Source of the DNA: Akkermansiaceae bacterium UBA956
Lineage (GTDB): Bacteria; Verrucomicrobiota; Verrucomicrobiia; Verrucomicrobiales; Akkermansiaceae
Assembly: GCA_002293145.1 (NCBI GenBank)
Contig: DBCO01000003.1
Coordinates: 1,270-65,269 of the forward strand
DNA length: 64,000 nucleotides
Direction of reading: 5' to 3'
The translations under genes and the position numbers were made by a program. Within the stretch, counting starts at the first letter, position 1; each line of letters starts with the position of its first letter. Positions 26,254 through 34,002 of this stretch are shown in pieces. A model generated the notes under the pieces. That model saw only the letters and a program-made list of their open reading frames with translations, was not told the origin of the DNA and did no database searches.

Positions 26254-28698
26254 TTATTCTACCTCGATTTCCAATTTGCCCGGTTGGGACATCGGCAACT
26301 GTGCCTCCTCATCACCAAGATCAATGGCATCATAGGTACTTTGAATACTTCGGAAAAAAGATCCTTCTGCAGCTTCAAGTTCATCACGATTTTTTCCAGA
26401 AGCAATTTCAGAAAGATAGGGATCGTTACCTAACAAAAGAGGTTCTTTTGCACGCACAGGCACTGCGTCCAGGGTAGCCAAAGCGTTATCATCATTCGCT
26501 TGATGATTGTCAATCGAGGGCATGCCTCCAGAGTGGACGGGGCAAATAGGAATGCGCTCAGTGCCACTGCGAAAAAATTCCTTCACTCTTGCATCACGTA
26601 GCTTCGGCAGCCCCGTCGTAGGATCATCCACGGTTTCGTAACAATACTGACTCGCACGCTGACCACTTACCCGGCAGACATCTACCTCGACAATCGACGC
26701 AGGCCGAGCGATCTCGCCATGCAGCAGTTCATCGGGTAAGGTGTTCATTACCGCTTTCCATACAGGCAGCGCCACATCCTTGCCAAATGCTCCTTCATAG
26801 ATTGGTTTTGCCGACCCCTGCAAAAATCCGCACCACACGCCACAACCGATGCGCTGCGTGTAGCCGAGGCTCCAGCAGCCTGAAAAATCATGCATCGCTC
26901 CAGTCTTCACCACTCCCGAGAATGCAGGTTTCATGTCGCTCATGCTTCCGCTCAGATTTCCGTTCGTTGCGACTCCTTGCAGCATGTTGTGCACTTGATA
27001 AGCCGTTGCTTCTTCGAGTGCTTGCCCACGCTTAGGCTCTTGGGCCACCCGTTGCATCACGGCGTGCCCCGTGCTATCCTCAATGCGATCAACATAAACA
27101 GTGCTCTGCGCTCCCGTCTCACCAGCACGCGCAAAGCTGCTGATCGCCGCAACGGCTTCAAGCATCGATGCAGATTCCCAGCCGACCAACATGCGAGGTA
27201 ATTTCTCTTCATCCGGGATTTGGAAGCCAAAACGCCGAGCACTTTCCGCGACCTTATCGAGCCCAGCTTTCGAGCCAAATCGGATCATTGCCGCTACCTT
27301 GGACTTTTCCAACGCCTTACGAACGGGGATTTCGCCTTCGAAAACAGGCTTCGAATTCTCTGCCCCCCACTCACCTAAAATACCCTCGCGACCACCTACC
27401 ATGATCATCCGGTTGTCCATTTGTTGGTCCTCGACCAATGTGGCCGGGGTCAGGCCATTAGAAAAGCCTGCGGCCACCACAAACGGGAAAAATGCCGTGC
27501 CTAGCGGTTTTCTGCCCTTGGCGACAAAATCATATTGCGAGTGTGCATAATCGCGTCCCCCCACATACGCGAGCACCTCACCCGTCTCATGATCCATCAT
27601 AAATACCGCACCTTGCAGATACGATGGAGGCAGGGTAGATTTTTTGTAGTCTGCATATCTGGCATGAATATAGCCAGGCTGTGATTCGATGGCGCTCAAG
27701 GTGGATTGAAGCGCGGCCAATGCCGCATCCTGCGCATCCTTCAAGATCGTCGTGCGGATCGTGAAGCCACCTTTCGCAAAGGCATCCTCGCCAATCGCAT
27801 TGCGCGCTTCCTCCGCAATCAGCTCATACACGTGACTCGTACCGCGCTGCAATGGACGCGGGTTTAACTTCACCGGCATTGATTGATAACTCGCCAACTC
27901 CTTACCGGTAATCATACCCTCCTCTTTCATCCTCCACAAAACATGATCACGCCCTTTTTTGTTAGCTTCCAAATTGTTCATCGGACTCAATTCAAAAGGA
28001 TTGCGCAATACCGTAACAATCGACGCACACTCATACACTGTTAGATCTTTCGGCTCTTTGCCAAAGTAGCCCAACGAGGCTGAGCGCAACCCATAGTAAC
28101 CACTTCCTAGAAAAGATCGATTGACAAAAAATCCGAGAATTTCATCCTTTCGATACCTCCGCTCTATGCGCTGCGCGAGAAACATCTCGACCATCTTGCG
28201 CTGGAAGCCTGATTCCTGACGGCGCTTGGCTTCCGCTTTCAAACTGAATGCATCGCGTGCTAACTGCTGCGTAATCGTGCTCGCGCCCTGAGTGATTTCT
28301 CCTCGATTGGTAACCAACTTCTGCGCTGCACGCACGACACCGATGTAGTCAACTCCATCATGCGTATCAAATCGGCTATCCTCTCCCGCTTTGAGACTAT
28401 TGATGAAATTTTGCGGAATGTCCTCAAATGCCATCATGCTCCGGTTTTCCACAAAAATCCGCCCAATCTCGCGACCATGGCGGTCAAGGATGATACTCGG
28501 CACCTCAATGTCATTGATGCGCTCCAAATCATACGTCATCGCACGCTCCCTATAGGGTTTGCTGTAGGCATTCCACGCAATAAATGCAATGATGGATAGC
28601 AACAACGAAAATCCAAAAATGCCCGCCCAAAACCCTTTTCTCTTGTAGAATCGGGGTTTTAGTCTCTTGCTTCTCCAACTGCTGCTGCTTGCTGCCAT
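26254..28698 (-). CDS. Class A penicillin-binding protein-like glycosyltransferase with a degenerate transpeptidase domain
   Basis: The 814-residue protein has a cytoplasmic basic tail, one transmembrane helix (about 24-46) and an intact GT51 peptidoglycan glycosyltransferase domain: EDSRFDTHDGVD with catalytic Glu near 106, GASTITQQLARDAFSL, and RKMVEMFLAQRIERRYRKDEI. The transpeptidase domain can be aligned, but the catalytic SxxK is TAFF (Thr401, Phe404), SxN is SKV (Val468) and KTGT is KTGA (598-601). It is therefore likely to polymerise glycan strands but not cross-link them. An ATG at 28710 is also possible; the one at 28698 leaves 10 bases to the divergent methyltransferase gene. Confidence 0.85.
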   Translation of the reverse strand: MAASSSSWRSKRLKPRFYKRKGFWAGIFGFSLLLSIIAFIAWNAYSKPYRERAMTYDLERINDIEVPSIILDRHGREIGRIFVENRSMMAFEDIPQNFINSLKAGEDSRFDTHDGVDYIGVVRAAQKLVTNRGEITQGASTITQQLARDAFSLKAEAKRRQESGFQRKMVEMFLAQRIERRYRKDEILGFFVNRSFLGSGYYGLRSASLGYFGKEPKDLTVYECASIVTVLRNPFELSPMNNLEANKKGRDHVLWRMKEEGMITGKELASYQSMPVKLNPRPLQRGTSHVYELIAEEARNAIGEDAFAKGGFTIRTTILKDAQDAALAALQSTLSAIESQPGYIHARYADYKKSTLPPSYLQGAVFMMDHETGEVLAYVGGRDYAHSQYDFVAKGRKPLGTAFFPFVVAAGFSNGLTPATLVEDQQMDNRMIMVGGREGILGEWGAENSKPVFEGEIPVRKALEKSKVAAMIRFGSKAGLDKVAESARRFGFQIPDEEKLPRMLVGWESASMLEAVAAISSFARAGETGAQSTVYVDRIEDSTGHAVMQRVAQEPKRGQALEEATAYQVHNMLQGVATNGNLSGSMSDMKPAFSGVVKTGAMHDFSGCWSLGYTQRIGCGVWCGFLQGSAKPIYEGAFGKDVALPVWKAVMNTLPDELLHGEIARPASIVEVDVCRVSGQRASQYCYETVDDPTTGLPKLRDARVKEFFRSGTERIPICPVHSGGMPSIDNHQANDDNALATLDAVPVRAKEPLLLGNDPYLSEIASGKNRDELEAAEGSFFRSIQSTYDAIDLGDEEAQLPMSQPGKLEIEVE

Positions 28699-28708
28699 GT
28701 GTCGACCC

Positions 28709-29833
28709 ATGAACTATCCTAAAATTGATCCAAACGCAACCTTCAGCTTGAGGAAAATCATCCATGAGATGTCTCCGATTTCGTTCGATAAGCACATGGA
28801 TCTTTGCCTTTACCACCCTGATTTAGGCTACTACGCCCAAGTGCCTACTCAAGTCGGAAAAGACGGTGACTTTTTCACCAGCGTGAGCTGCGGCCCCTTA
28901 TTCGGACAAATCATCGCCGATGTTATCGCTCGATGGTGGAAAAATGCCCACATCGCAGGCCCATGGCGCATCATCGAGATCGGCCCTAACAACGCAGCTT
29001 TAGCCATCGATGTGCTAGATTCGCTCGCTCTCGATCATCCCGATGCATGGCATGAGTTGGAATTCTGCTGCATCGATCCCCTTCCCTTACCCCGCGCTTT
29101 TCAAGAGAAAATGCTCGCATCCTACGGACCAAAAGTACGCTGTCTTGAAAACGTGGACTCACTTGCGGAGCTGCCAACCTTCGTTTACGCCAATGAAGTG
29201 CTCGATGCTTTTCCATGCCACCTCATCGAAAAAACGGCTGAAGGCTGGAAGGAAGTCACCATTCACTCAATAGCGCAAGATACACCACTGGAAGAGCGCC
29301 TAACAGATAGCATCGCAAGCATTCCTTCCCTTTTGCAAAACTGCGAATATCCGCTGGGCTACCGCACGGAGATCCGCGATTGCTCTCTCTCATTCTGGCA
29401 AAAACTGCGATCTTGCATCAGCTTCGGAGAATTGTTGTGGTTCGACTACGGCTTTGCTGAGCCAGAATACTATGCCGCCGAACGCTCGCGCGGTACCTTG
29501 CGTGTCTATCAACAACATCAAGCATCCGATAATCCGTTAGAAAATCTCGGCCAATGCGACATCACAGCGCATGTCAATTTCACCGCGGTAGCACGTGAGG
29601 CAATTGCTGCTGGATGCACACTCAAAGGCTTTGAGCCCCAAGAGTTTTTTCTCACTAAAAATGCTGCAGATCGACTCACTCGTCGAGATCTCGATGCCAA
29701 GACGCTGCGCAATTTCCAAACACTCACGCACCCAGCTCATCTTGGCGGAAAATTCCACGCGCTTCATTTTTCGATAGGAGATTCAGCCGAGCACAACTCC
29801 ACCGCGAAGCGTCGACTGGTCCTCGAATCTTAA
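28709..29833 (+). CDS. SAM-dependent methyltransferase, MidA/NDUFAF7 (DUF185) family
   Basis: The 374-residue protein fits this family in length. Motifs include YHPDLGYYAQ near residue 38, GDFFTSVSCGPLFGQIIADV near 55 and the SAM-binding IIEIGPNNAALAIDVL near 88. NEVLDAFPCHLIEK near 165 is also characteristic. The mitochondrial homologue methylates an arginine of a complex I subunit; the bacterial target is not established. The ATG at 28709 lies on the opposite strand just 10 bases from the PBP-like start. An earlier in-frame ATG at 28667 would overlap that gene and is less likely. Confidence 0.85.
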   Translation: MNYPKIDPNATFSLRKIIHEMSPISFDKHMDLCLYHPDLGYYAQVPTQVGKDGDFFTSVSCGPLFGQIIADVIARWWKNAHIAGPWRIIEIGPNNAALAIDVLDSLALDHPDAWHELEFCCIDPLPLPRAFQEKMLASYGPKVRCLENVDSLAELPTFVYANEVLDAFPCHLIEKTAEGWKEVTIHSIAQDTPLEERLTDSIASIPSLLQNCEYPLGYRTEIRDCSLSFWQKLRSCISFGELLWFDYGFAEPEYYAAERSRGTLRVYQQHQASDNPLENLGQCDITAHVNFTAVAREAIAAGCTLKGFEPQEFFLTKNAADRLTRRDLDAKTLRNFQTLTHPAHLGGKFHALHFSIGDSAEHNSTAKRRLVLES

Positions 29834-29931
29834 CAAGCTCTTTACAATTTTCTTCTTCATTCACATCAGATCTTAACAAACCTGTGCGCATCGTTTTCAC
29901 GGACACAAGTTAACCGTCCGAACAAAACATC

Positions 29932-30468
29932 ATGAAAAGAACAACTCTGATCCTCACCTTCATTACCCTCGGATCTGCCTCATGGGCCCAAGAAAATGCA
30001 CCAGCAGGTGATCCAGCACCAGCGCCCCAACCTCCCAGCGTGCCGATTCTTTTCGCCGCGCTTGATGCCGATGAAAATGGAGAAATTTCCACCGCAGAAA
30101 TTGCAGCTGCCGCCGAGGCCCTGATCGAGATCGACGCCAATGGTGACGGCAAGATCACTATTGACGAAGTGCTCCCTCCGAAAAAAGAACACAATCCCTA
30201 CGCACCCAAACCTCCGCGCCGTCCGCCCCCATTCATTGAGTCACTCGACGTCGATCAAGACGGAAAACTTTCCGCAGAGGAATTGAAAAACGCCACAGCA
30301 TCCTTACTCCAGCTCGATGCCAATGGCGACGGTGAGCTCACAGGCAACGAAATGTCCCCGCCACCAGCAGCTGATGACAGCGCCCAACAAGGCCCTCCTC
30401 CCATACATGGTAAAGGCAAGCCTCAAGGCCCTCCTCCCAGAAAATTACAGGATTCTCCATCACGCTAA
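29932..30468 (+). CDS. Exported EF-hand calcium-binding protein
   Basis: The 178-residue protein starts with a signal peptide (MKRTTLILTFITLGSASWAQ). Four EF-hand loops can be seen: DADENGEISTAEI, DANGDGKITIDEV, DVDQDGKLSAEEL and DANGDGELTGNEM. They form two pairs divided by a proline-rich linker, and the tail is Pro/Gln-rich. It should bind calcium in the periplasm or at the surface; no enzymatic domain is attached. The gene stands alone and ends in a strong terminator. Confidence 0.9.
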   Translation: MKRTTLILTFITLGSASWAQENAPAGDPAPAPQPPSVPILFAALDADENGEISTAEIAAAAEALIEIDANGDGKITIDEVLPPKKEHNPYAPKPPRRPPPFIESLDVDQDGKLSAEELKNATASLLQLDANGDGELTGNEMSPPPAADDSAQQGPPPIHGKGKPQGPPPRKLQDSPSR

Positions 30469-30509
30469 GTCCCAGTAATTACAGAGAAAAAAATTCCATA
30501 AACCCAAGC

Positions 30510-30545
30510 AGCCCCCGTCACAAGGCGGGGGCTGTATTTTTTGGG
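30510..30545 (+). terminator. Rho-independent terminator after the EF-hand gene
   Basis: An 8-bp stem AGCCCCCG (30510-30517) / CGGGGGCT (30526-30533), extendable by one C-G pair, encloses an 8-base loop and is followed by GTATTTTTTGG. Confidence 0.9.
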
Positions 30546-30650
30546 GAAGACTTCCTCTCGACACTCACTGCACTATTGTCCCAACGTTACAAGAATTCTG
30601 GGCAATTTTTTTTACACATCGAACAGTCAATGACCGAGCTTCCGTTTGCA

Positions 30651-30679
30651 ATTTCTTCGCTGCAAGCTATGATCTGCCA
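30651..30679 (+). promoter_or_regulatory. Candidate promoter giving a leaderless epimerase transcript
   Basis: A TATGAT -10 box lies at 30668-30673, six bases before the ATG at 30680. A TTTGCA -35-like box lies 17 bases further upstream (about 30645-30650). Transcription would begin at the start codon. Confidence 0.45.
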
Positions 30680-31525
30680 ATGCAGTTGCTGATCGCAGGT
30701 AATGGATATCTTGGTGCCGAAGTCGGAAATCGTGCGCTGGCGCAAGGGTGGCAGGTTTCGCGCTGCTCTCTCAGCGGCCATGATCATAGCCACGCCTGCG
30801 ACCTCGGCGATGCTGCTTCCGTAGATCAATTGCAACAAGCAATCGCTCCGCCCGATGCCATCGTTCACTGCGCCAGTAGTGGCAAAGGTGGCGCCCCCTC
30901 CTACCAACACGTGTATTTCCAGGGTATCAAAAACCTTCAGCAAGCATTCCCTCACAGCCTAATTCTATTCACCTCCAGTTCCTCGGTCTACAGTCAGACC
31001 GATGGCTCTGTCGTCACCGAAACATCGTCTGCCGTGCCCGATCGCGAGACGGGGAAAATCCTGCTCGCTACCGAAGAGCTGACCACTTCTCATGGCGGCA
31101 TCGTCTGTCGCCTATCAGGCATTTACGGGCCTGCACGCTCGGTCATTTTGCGAAAATTTCTCCAAGGCGATGCCATCATCGAAGAAGACGGACGGCGTCT
31201 CCTCAATCAAATTCATCGCGATGACGCCGCGCGTGCCATTCTTCATTTGCTTGACCTCGCCCTGACAAAAAATTATTACCAGTCGATCTGCGGCGAAATT
31301 TTTAACACCTCCGATTCCCAATCCCTCTCTCAGTTAGAAACTTACCAAGGGCTCGCAGAATTTTTCCAACGCCCCCTGCCGCCGAGTGGGCCGCGCGATC
31401 TCGATCGCAAGCGCGGTTGGACGCACAAGCAGGTTTCTAACGAAAAGTTGCGTGCTACCGGATGGCAGCCGGACTACCCGAGTTTTCTCAGCGCCGTTCC
31501 TCACATTACTCCTTCCGTTCTTTGA
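30680..31525 (+). CDS. NAD(P)-dependent epimerase/dehydratase-like protein (YeeZ type)
   Basis: The 281-residue protein is an extended short-chain dehydrogenase. The dinucleotide-binding motif GNGYLGAEVGNRALAQG opens the protein, and FTSSSSVYSQTDG contributes the catalytic Ser-Tyr region. GIYGPARS and a C-terminal part (NQIHRDDAARAILHLL) agree with the NAD-dependent epimerase/dehydratase family. The Tyr-x3-Lys is not clear, so catalytic activity is uncertain. The substrate is unknown. It is followed by the ThuA gene after 5 bases. Confidence 0.8.
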   Translation: MQLLIAGNGYLGAEVGNRALAQGWQVSRCSLSGHDHSHACDLGDAASVDQLQQAIAPPDAIVHCASSGKGGAPSYQHVYFQGIKNLQQAFPHSLILFTSSSSVYSQTDGSVVTETSSAVPDRETGKILLATEELTTSHGGIVCRLSGIYGPARSVILRKFLQGDAIIEEDGRRLLNQIHRDDAARAILHLLDLALTKNYYQSICGEIFNTSDSQSLSQLETYQGLAEFFQRPLPPSGPRDLDRKRGWTHKQVSNEKLRATGWQPDYPSFLSAVPHITPSVL

Positions 31526-31530
31526 ATCAC

Positions 31531-32412
31531 ATGAATTATTCACAAAAGCTCAGCACTTTCGTCGCCACCACCTGTGCAGTCGTAGCATCTGCGAGCGAAC
31601 CACTTCGCGTGCTGGTCTGGGACGAGCGACAAGAGGAACAAAAACAAGCTTACAACGGCGGCTACCTGGGCGATGCCATCGCAAAACATCTGTCGAAGCA
31701 AGAGGGGCTCGTAGTCCGCTCAGAAGGCTTAAATTCCCCCGAGCAAGGACTCGCCGCAGAGCAGCTCGACAAAACTGACGTGCTGATCTTCTGGTCGCAC
31801 AAGAAAAACTCCGATCTCGACAACGCACGCGCCGATGAGATCGTACGTCGAGTGAGAGAAGGGCGGCTCTCTCTAGTCGTGCTGCATTCCGCCCATTGGT
31901 CCAAGCCATTCGTCAAGCTCATGCAAGCACGCGCGATCGATGATGCAAAAAAGCAGTTAGGTCCTGGCAAAGAGTTCGCACTGCGCTATGAGAATCCCAT
32001 CGGCACGGTTCCGAAAATCAATGACCCACTGACCCCACGCATCATCAGCGCTGGTGATACCCTCACGCTAGAACTTCCGCTCTGCGTTTTTCCTTCGTGG
32101 CGCGCCGATGGTGCCGCATCAGAGATCGTAACACGGAATCCACAGCATCCGTTAGCAAAAGGAATACCCGCAAAGTGGTCGATTGCGAAGACAGAAATGT
32201 ATGCCGAGCCCTTTCACGTGCCGCAGCCTGACGAGGTAATTTTTGAAGAGCACTGGGCCAAAGGCGAGCATTTCCGCAGCGGCTGCGTATGGAACATTGG
32301 CAAAGGTCGTGTTTTCTACTTCCGACCAGGACACGAAACGTATCCGATTTTCCTGCAATCGGAACCGCTACAAATCATGGAAAATGCGGCACGTTGGCTT
32401 AGCAAACCGTGA
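31531..32412 (+). CDS. Exported ThuA-domain (trehalose-utilisation-like) protein
   Basis: The 293-residue protein has a signal peptide (KLSTFVATTCAVVASAS) and a ThuA/class I glutamine-amidotransferase-like fold: VLVWDERQEEQKQAYNGG, VLIFWSHKKNSDL, LVVLHSAHWSKPF, and the late RVFYFRPGHETYPIF. ThuA domains in PVC bacteria frequently accompany sugar catabolism, yet their reaction has not been settled. The ATG at 31531 is the first in-frame ATG outside the epimerase gene; the frame remains open into that gene. It is probably co-transcribed with the epimerase. Confidence 0.75.
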   Translation: MNYSQKLSTFVATTCAVVASASEPLRVLVWDERQEEQKQAYNGGYLGDAIAKHLSKQEGLVVRSEGLNSPEQGLAAEQLDKTDVLIFWSHKKNSDLDNARADEIVRRVREGRLSLVVLHSAHWSKPFVKLMQARAIDDAKKQLGPGKEFALRYENPIGTVPKINDPLTPRIISAGDTLTLELPLCVFPSWRADGAASEIVTRNPQHPLAKGIPAKWSIAKTEMYAEPFHVPQPDEVIFEEHWAKGEHFRSGCVWNIGKGRVFYFRPGHETYPIFLQSEPLQIMENAARWLSKP

Positions 32413-32521
32413 TTATTTCAGACATCCGAAATTAAAAACAACAAATCATACGATTTTTGCTTGACTAATCCCATTTTTTTCGCTTCTCTTCGCCCCCCGC
32501 AACAGCAAATTTTATTTAGCC

Positions 32522-32785
32522 ATGTCACGCATTTGTAGTATCAGAGGTTCTCATGTCCGCAGTGGTGGACGTATTCATCGTTCCGGTCTCGCCAAGAAAA
32601 AAGGCGGTATCGGTCGCCACGTCACCAAGGTTGTGAAACGCAAAGTTTCTCCTAACCTTCAGGACAAACGCATCTGGGTGCCCGAATTTGGTCACTACAT
32701 AAAAATGCGCCTCTCCTGCAAAGCGATCAAGACCATCACCAAAAATGGCGCCTTGAATACGCTGATCAAAGCAGGCTTGATCTAA
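32522..32785 (+). CDS. rpmB: 50S ribosomal protein bL28
   Basis: The 87-residue basic protein has the bL28 pattern: an N-terminal MSRICSIRGSHVRSGGRI, the KVSPNLQDKRIWVPE segment, and the C-terminal SCKAIKTITKNGALNTLI. It binds 23S rRNA in the large subunit. The usual zinc-binding Cys pairs found in some bL28 proteins are not present. The gene is monocistronic, and a very stable terminator follows. It marks the left edge of the decayed accessory region. Confidence 0.95.
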   Translation: MSRICSIRGSHVRSGGRIHRSGLAKKKGGIGRHVTKVVKRKVSPNLQDKRIWVPEFGHYIKMRLSCKAIKTITKNGALNTLIKAGLI

Positions 32786-32812
32786 GTATTCTGCGTTGAA
32801 AATACGCGAACG

Positions 32813-32843
32813 AAAAACCCTAGGAATTCCCTAGGGTTTTTGT
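32813..32843 (+). terminator. Rho-independent terminator of rpmB
   Basis: A 12-bp stem (32813-32824 / 32830-32841) contains CCCTAGG and its complement, with the loop AATTC. A-rich and T-rich flanks make it likely to work on both strands. Confidence 0.9.
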
Positions 32844-32959
32844 ATTGAGGGAAATCAGAGTATACATCGAAGAACTTGATGCGAACATTCCACGTGTCAA
32901 TTTTTTTGTACGATCCATGGGCGAATGTTGAGAGCTTCTTTCCCAGTTATTTCTTGCGG

Positions 32960-33058
32960 CCATTCCGGGTTCGATTCGCCTGTTTTCACTCCTTTGAGTG
33001 CCTCAAGCGCTACGCGGGCTTTGAATTCGGGGTCGTGTCTTCTGCGTTATACTTTCAT
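32960..33058 (-). pseudogene. Remnant of an IS3-family transposase OrfA
   Basis: Reading the minus strand from an ATG at 33058 gives MKV followed by a stop (TAA). The frame then continues RRRHDPEFKARVALEALKGV, which is the N-terminus of IS3-type OrfA proteins. Similarity to OrfA is lost after KT (about 32981). The rest of OrfA, OrfB and the terminal inverted repeats are absent. This is an old insertion-sequence fragment and cannot be active. Confidence 0.7.
32963..32994. repeat. 32-bp imperfect direct repeat, left copy
   Basis: It matches 33727-33758 at 28 of 32 positions, including the core GTTCGATTC. The two copies are 764 bp apart and bracket the decayed stretch. In the left copy the repeat lies at the point where the IS3 OrfA similarity stops; in the right copy it is the end of a ribbon-helix-helix gene. 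Confidence 0.75.
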
Positions 33059-33263
33059 ATTCGGGCGTGTGCTTTGGGTTTATATTCCGCTCCCACACAG
33101 CCCAATCATAACTTAGCCTCTGACCCGATTTTCGGAGGCTAGCTCAGAAAAACCTGTTGATTGGATCACCGCATCGCCCCCGCAGAAATGAGTGCTTTTT
33201 GCTGCGCTTGTTTTGTTTTTGTGCACCGCCTCCCCAAAGACAGCAGGGAGACGGCGACTGTTG

Positions 33264-33653
33264 CTAACCCAATAATGGGAGAGTTGGAGGACTGCACAGG
33301 GGGGTGTGCAGCGGACTACGGTCGAAGGAAAGACTACGATTTTCATAGTCAGAGGAAGTAATGGCTAAGGAAGGGAAATTTCGACGCAGATAAAGTTGGC
33401 GGATAGTAGGCAAAGTGCCAGCGATATGCTCTATGCAGTTGCTGGTGCCATCGCCATCCGCAATCGGATCAAATAAGCCGGAGTGGTTCGTCACCGCCCC
33501 TGCTTGCAGAGTGCCCAAAGCAACAGGGCTACCCAGGCAACCGTGGTTGGTCAGTATGCCCACTTGGGCTTTGCCACCACCTAAATCAATTTGAGCCGCC
33601 GCCGTCAAGACAGCGCACCCAGTGATAACAAAATTCTGCACGATGGATTTCAA
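33264..33653 (-). pseudogene. Broken exported protein with a DxDGDG-type calcium-binding tail motif
   Basis: From a TTG at 33653 the frame encodes a signal-peptide-like start (LKSIVQNFVITGCAVLTAAA), a Gly/Thr-rich mature region (GGGKAQVGILTNHGCLGSPV) and DPIADGDGTSNCIEHIAGTLP. The last segment matches the calcium-binding tail motif of large secreted verrucomicrobial proteins, such as the one in the amylase at 35247. The residues after that have no such character, suggesting a frameshift, and no ATG start exists. The gene is probably an internally deleted relic of a larger secreted protein. Confidence 0.5.
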
Positions 33654-33711
33654 GGTAAGATCTGAGAATGTTGCGCAAGCAATGGAAGCAAATGAATCGA
33701 CTTCTGCGTGC

Positions 33712-33915
33712 TCACACGTTCTGAGGTTCCGAGTTCGATTCTCCTGTTTCCAGTCCTTCCAAAATTTTATGAATGCCATGTTCTAAGCAGAACTCCAGGA
33801 TCTCTTCGTGGGATTTTCCAGTTTTTTCCGCGGCTTCGAGAAGCAGTTGCTCGACTTCATCCGTCACCCAAAGCGGCGGAATTTCCATCGTGGTTACTGA
33901 AGCAATTTGATCCAT
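33712..33915 (-). CDS. Small ribbon-helix-helix-like protein (paralogue 1)
   Basis: The 67-residue protein has the helix pattern of ribbon-helix-helix DNA-binding proteins (VEQLLLEAAEKTGKSHEEIL then EFCLEHGIHKILEGL). The same pattern recurs in the products at 34003 and 34340, so three paralogues lie within 830 bp. No toxin or other partner was found. The end of the gene is formed by a 32-bp repeat shared with an IS3 remnant 764 bp away. A candidate promoter places the transcription start at the ATG, supporting the start at 33915. Confidence 0.65.
   Translation of the reverse strand: MDQIASVTTMEIPPLWVTDEVEQLLLEAAEKTGKSHEEILEFCLEHGIHKILEGLETGESNSEPQNV
33727..33758. repeat. 32-bp imperfect direct repeat, right copy
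   Basis: Matches 32963-32994 at 28 of 32 positions. Here it encodes the C-terminal residues of a ribbon-helix-helix protein (TGESNSE), whereas at the left copy the equivalent frame reads TGESNPE after the IS3 OrfA remnant. Confidence 0.75.
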
Positions 33916-33920
33916 ACGTA

Positions 33921-33948
33921 AAAGTAACTAAACCAGTTACTATCTCAA
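33921..33948 (-). promoter_or_regulatory. Candidate promoter and operator of ribbon-helix-helix paralogue 1
   Basis: On the minus strand a TTGAGA -35 (33948-33943) and a TACTTT -10 (33926-33921) are 16 bases apart, and transcription would begin at about the ATG (33915). A perfect inverted repeat AGTAACT-AAACC-AGTTACT (33923-33941) fills the spacer, as expected for a ribbon-helix-helix autoregulatory operator. Confidence 0.5.
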
Positions 33949-33964
33949 GTTAATAAAAAAAAAA

Positions 33965-33993
33965 TTGAGACACTCTTTCGTTTCTGCTATATT
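33965..33993 (+). promoter_or_regulatory. Candidate promoter of ribbon-helix-helix paralogue 2
   Basis: TTGAGA (33965-33970) and TATATT (33988-33993) are separated by exactly 17 bases. The start point should be near 34000, three bases or less before the ATG at 34003, so the message would be leaderless or nearly so. Confidence 0.6.
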
Positions 33994-34002
33994 ACCAGCG
34001 CC

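Larger units (their letters stand above)
32842..33711. other. Decayed accessory stretch
   Basis: No complete gene is present. The stretch holds an IS3-family OrfA remnant (32960-33058, minus strand), the broken secreted-protein gene at 33264-33653, and a GC-rich hairpin at 33292-33311 (CTGCACA/TGTGCAG). The left copy of a 32-bp imperfect direct repeat (32963-32994) lies here; the other copy (33727-33758) is at the end of the ribbon-helix-helix gene that follows. Other short frames in the stretch have no recognisable features. Confidence 0.65.

Noticed and set aside
32876..33142. Plus-strand frame of 88 codons across the IS3 remnant
   Set aside because: It is the antisense shadow of the OrfA fragment and is rich in Phe/Ser/Tyr without a domain pattern.
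33113..33346. Minus-strand frame of 77 codons as a small gene
   Set aside because: It lacks a family-like pattern, overlaps the wrecked gene frame at its end and has no plausible promoter or start context.
32963..33758. tRNA-like T-arm: the GTTCGATTC sequence occurs in both copies of the 32-bp repeat
   Set aside because: The flanking bases do not pair as a T stem (ccggg against cgcct; ccgag against ctcct), and no acceptor or anticodon arm can be built. Both copies lie in coding-type context instead.
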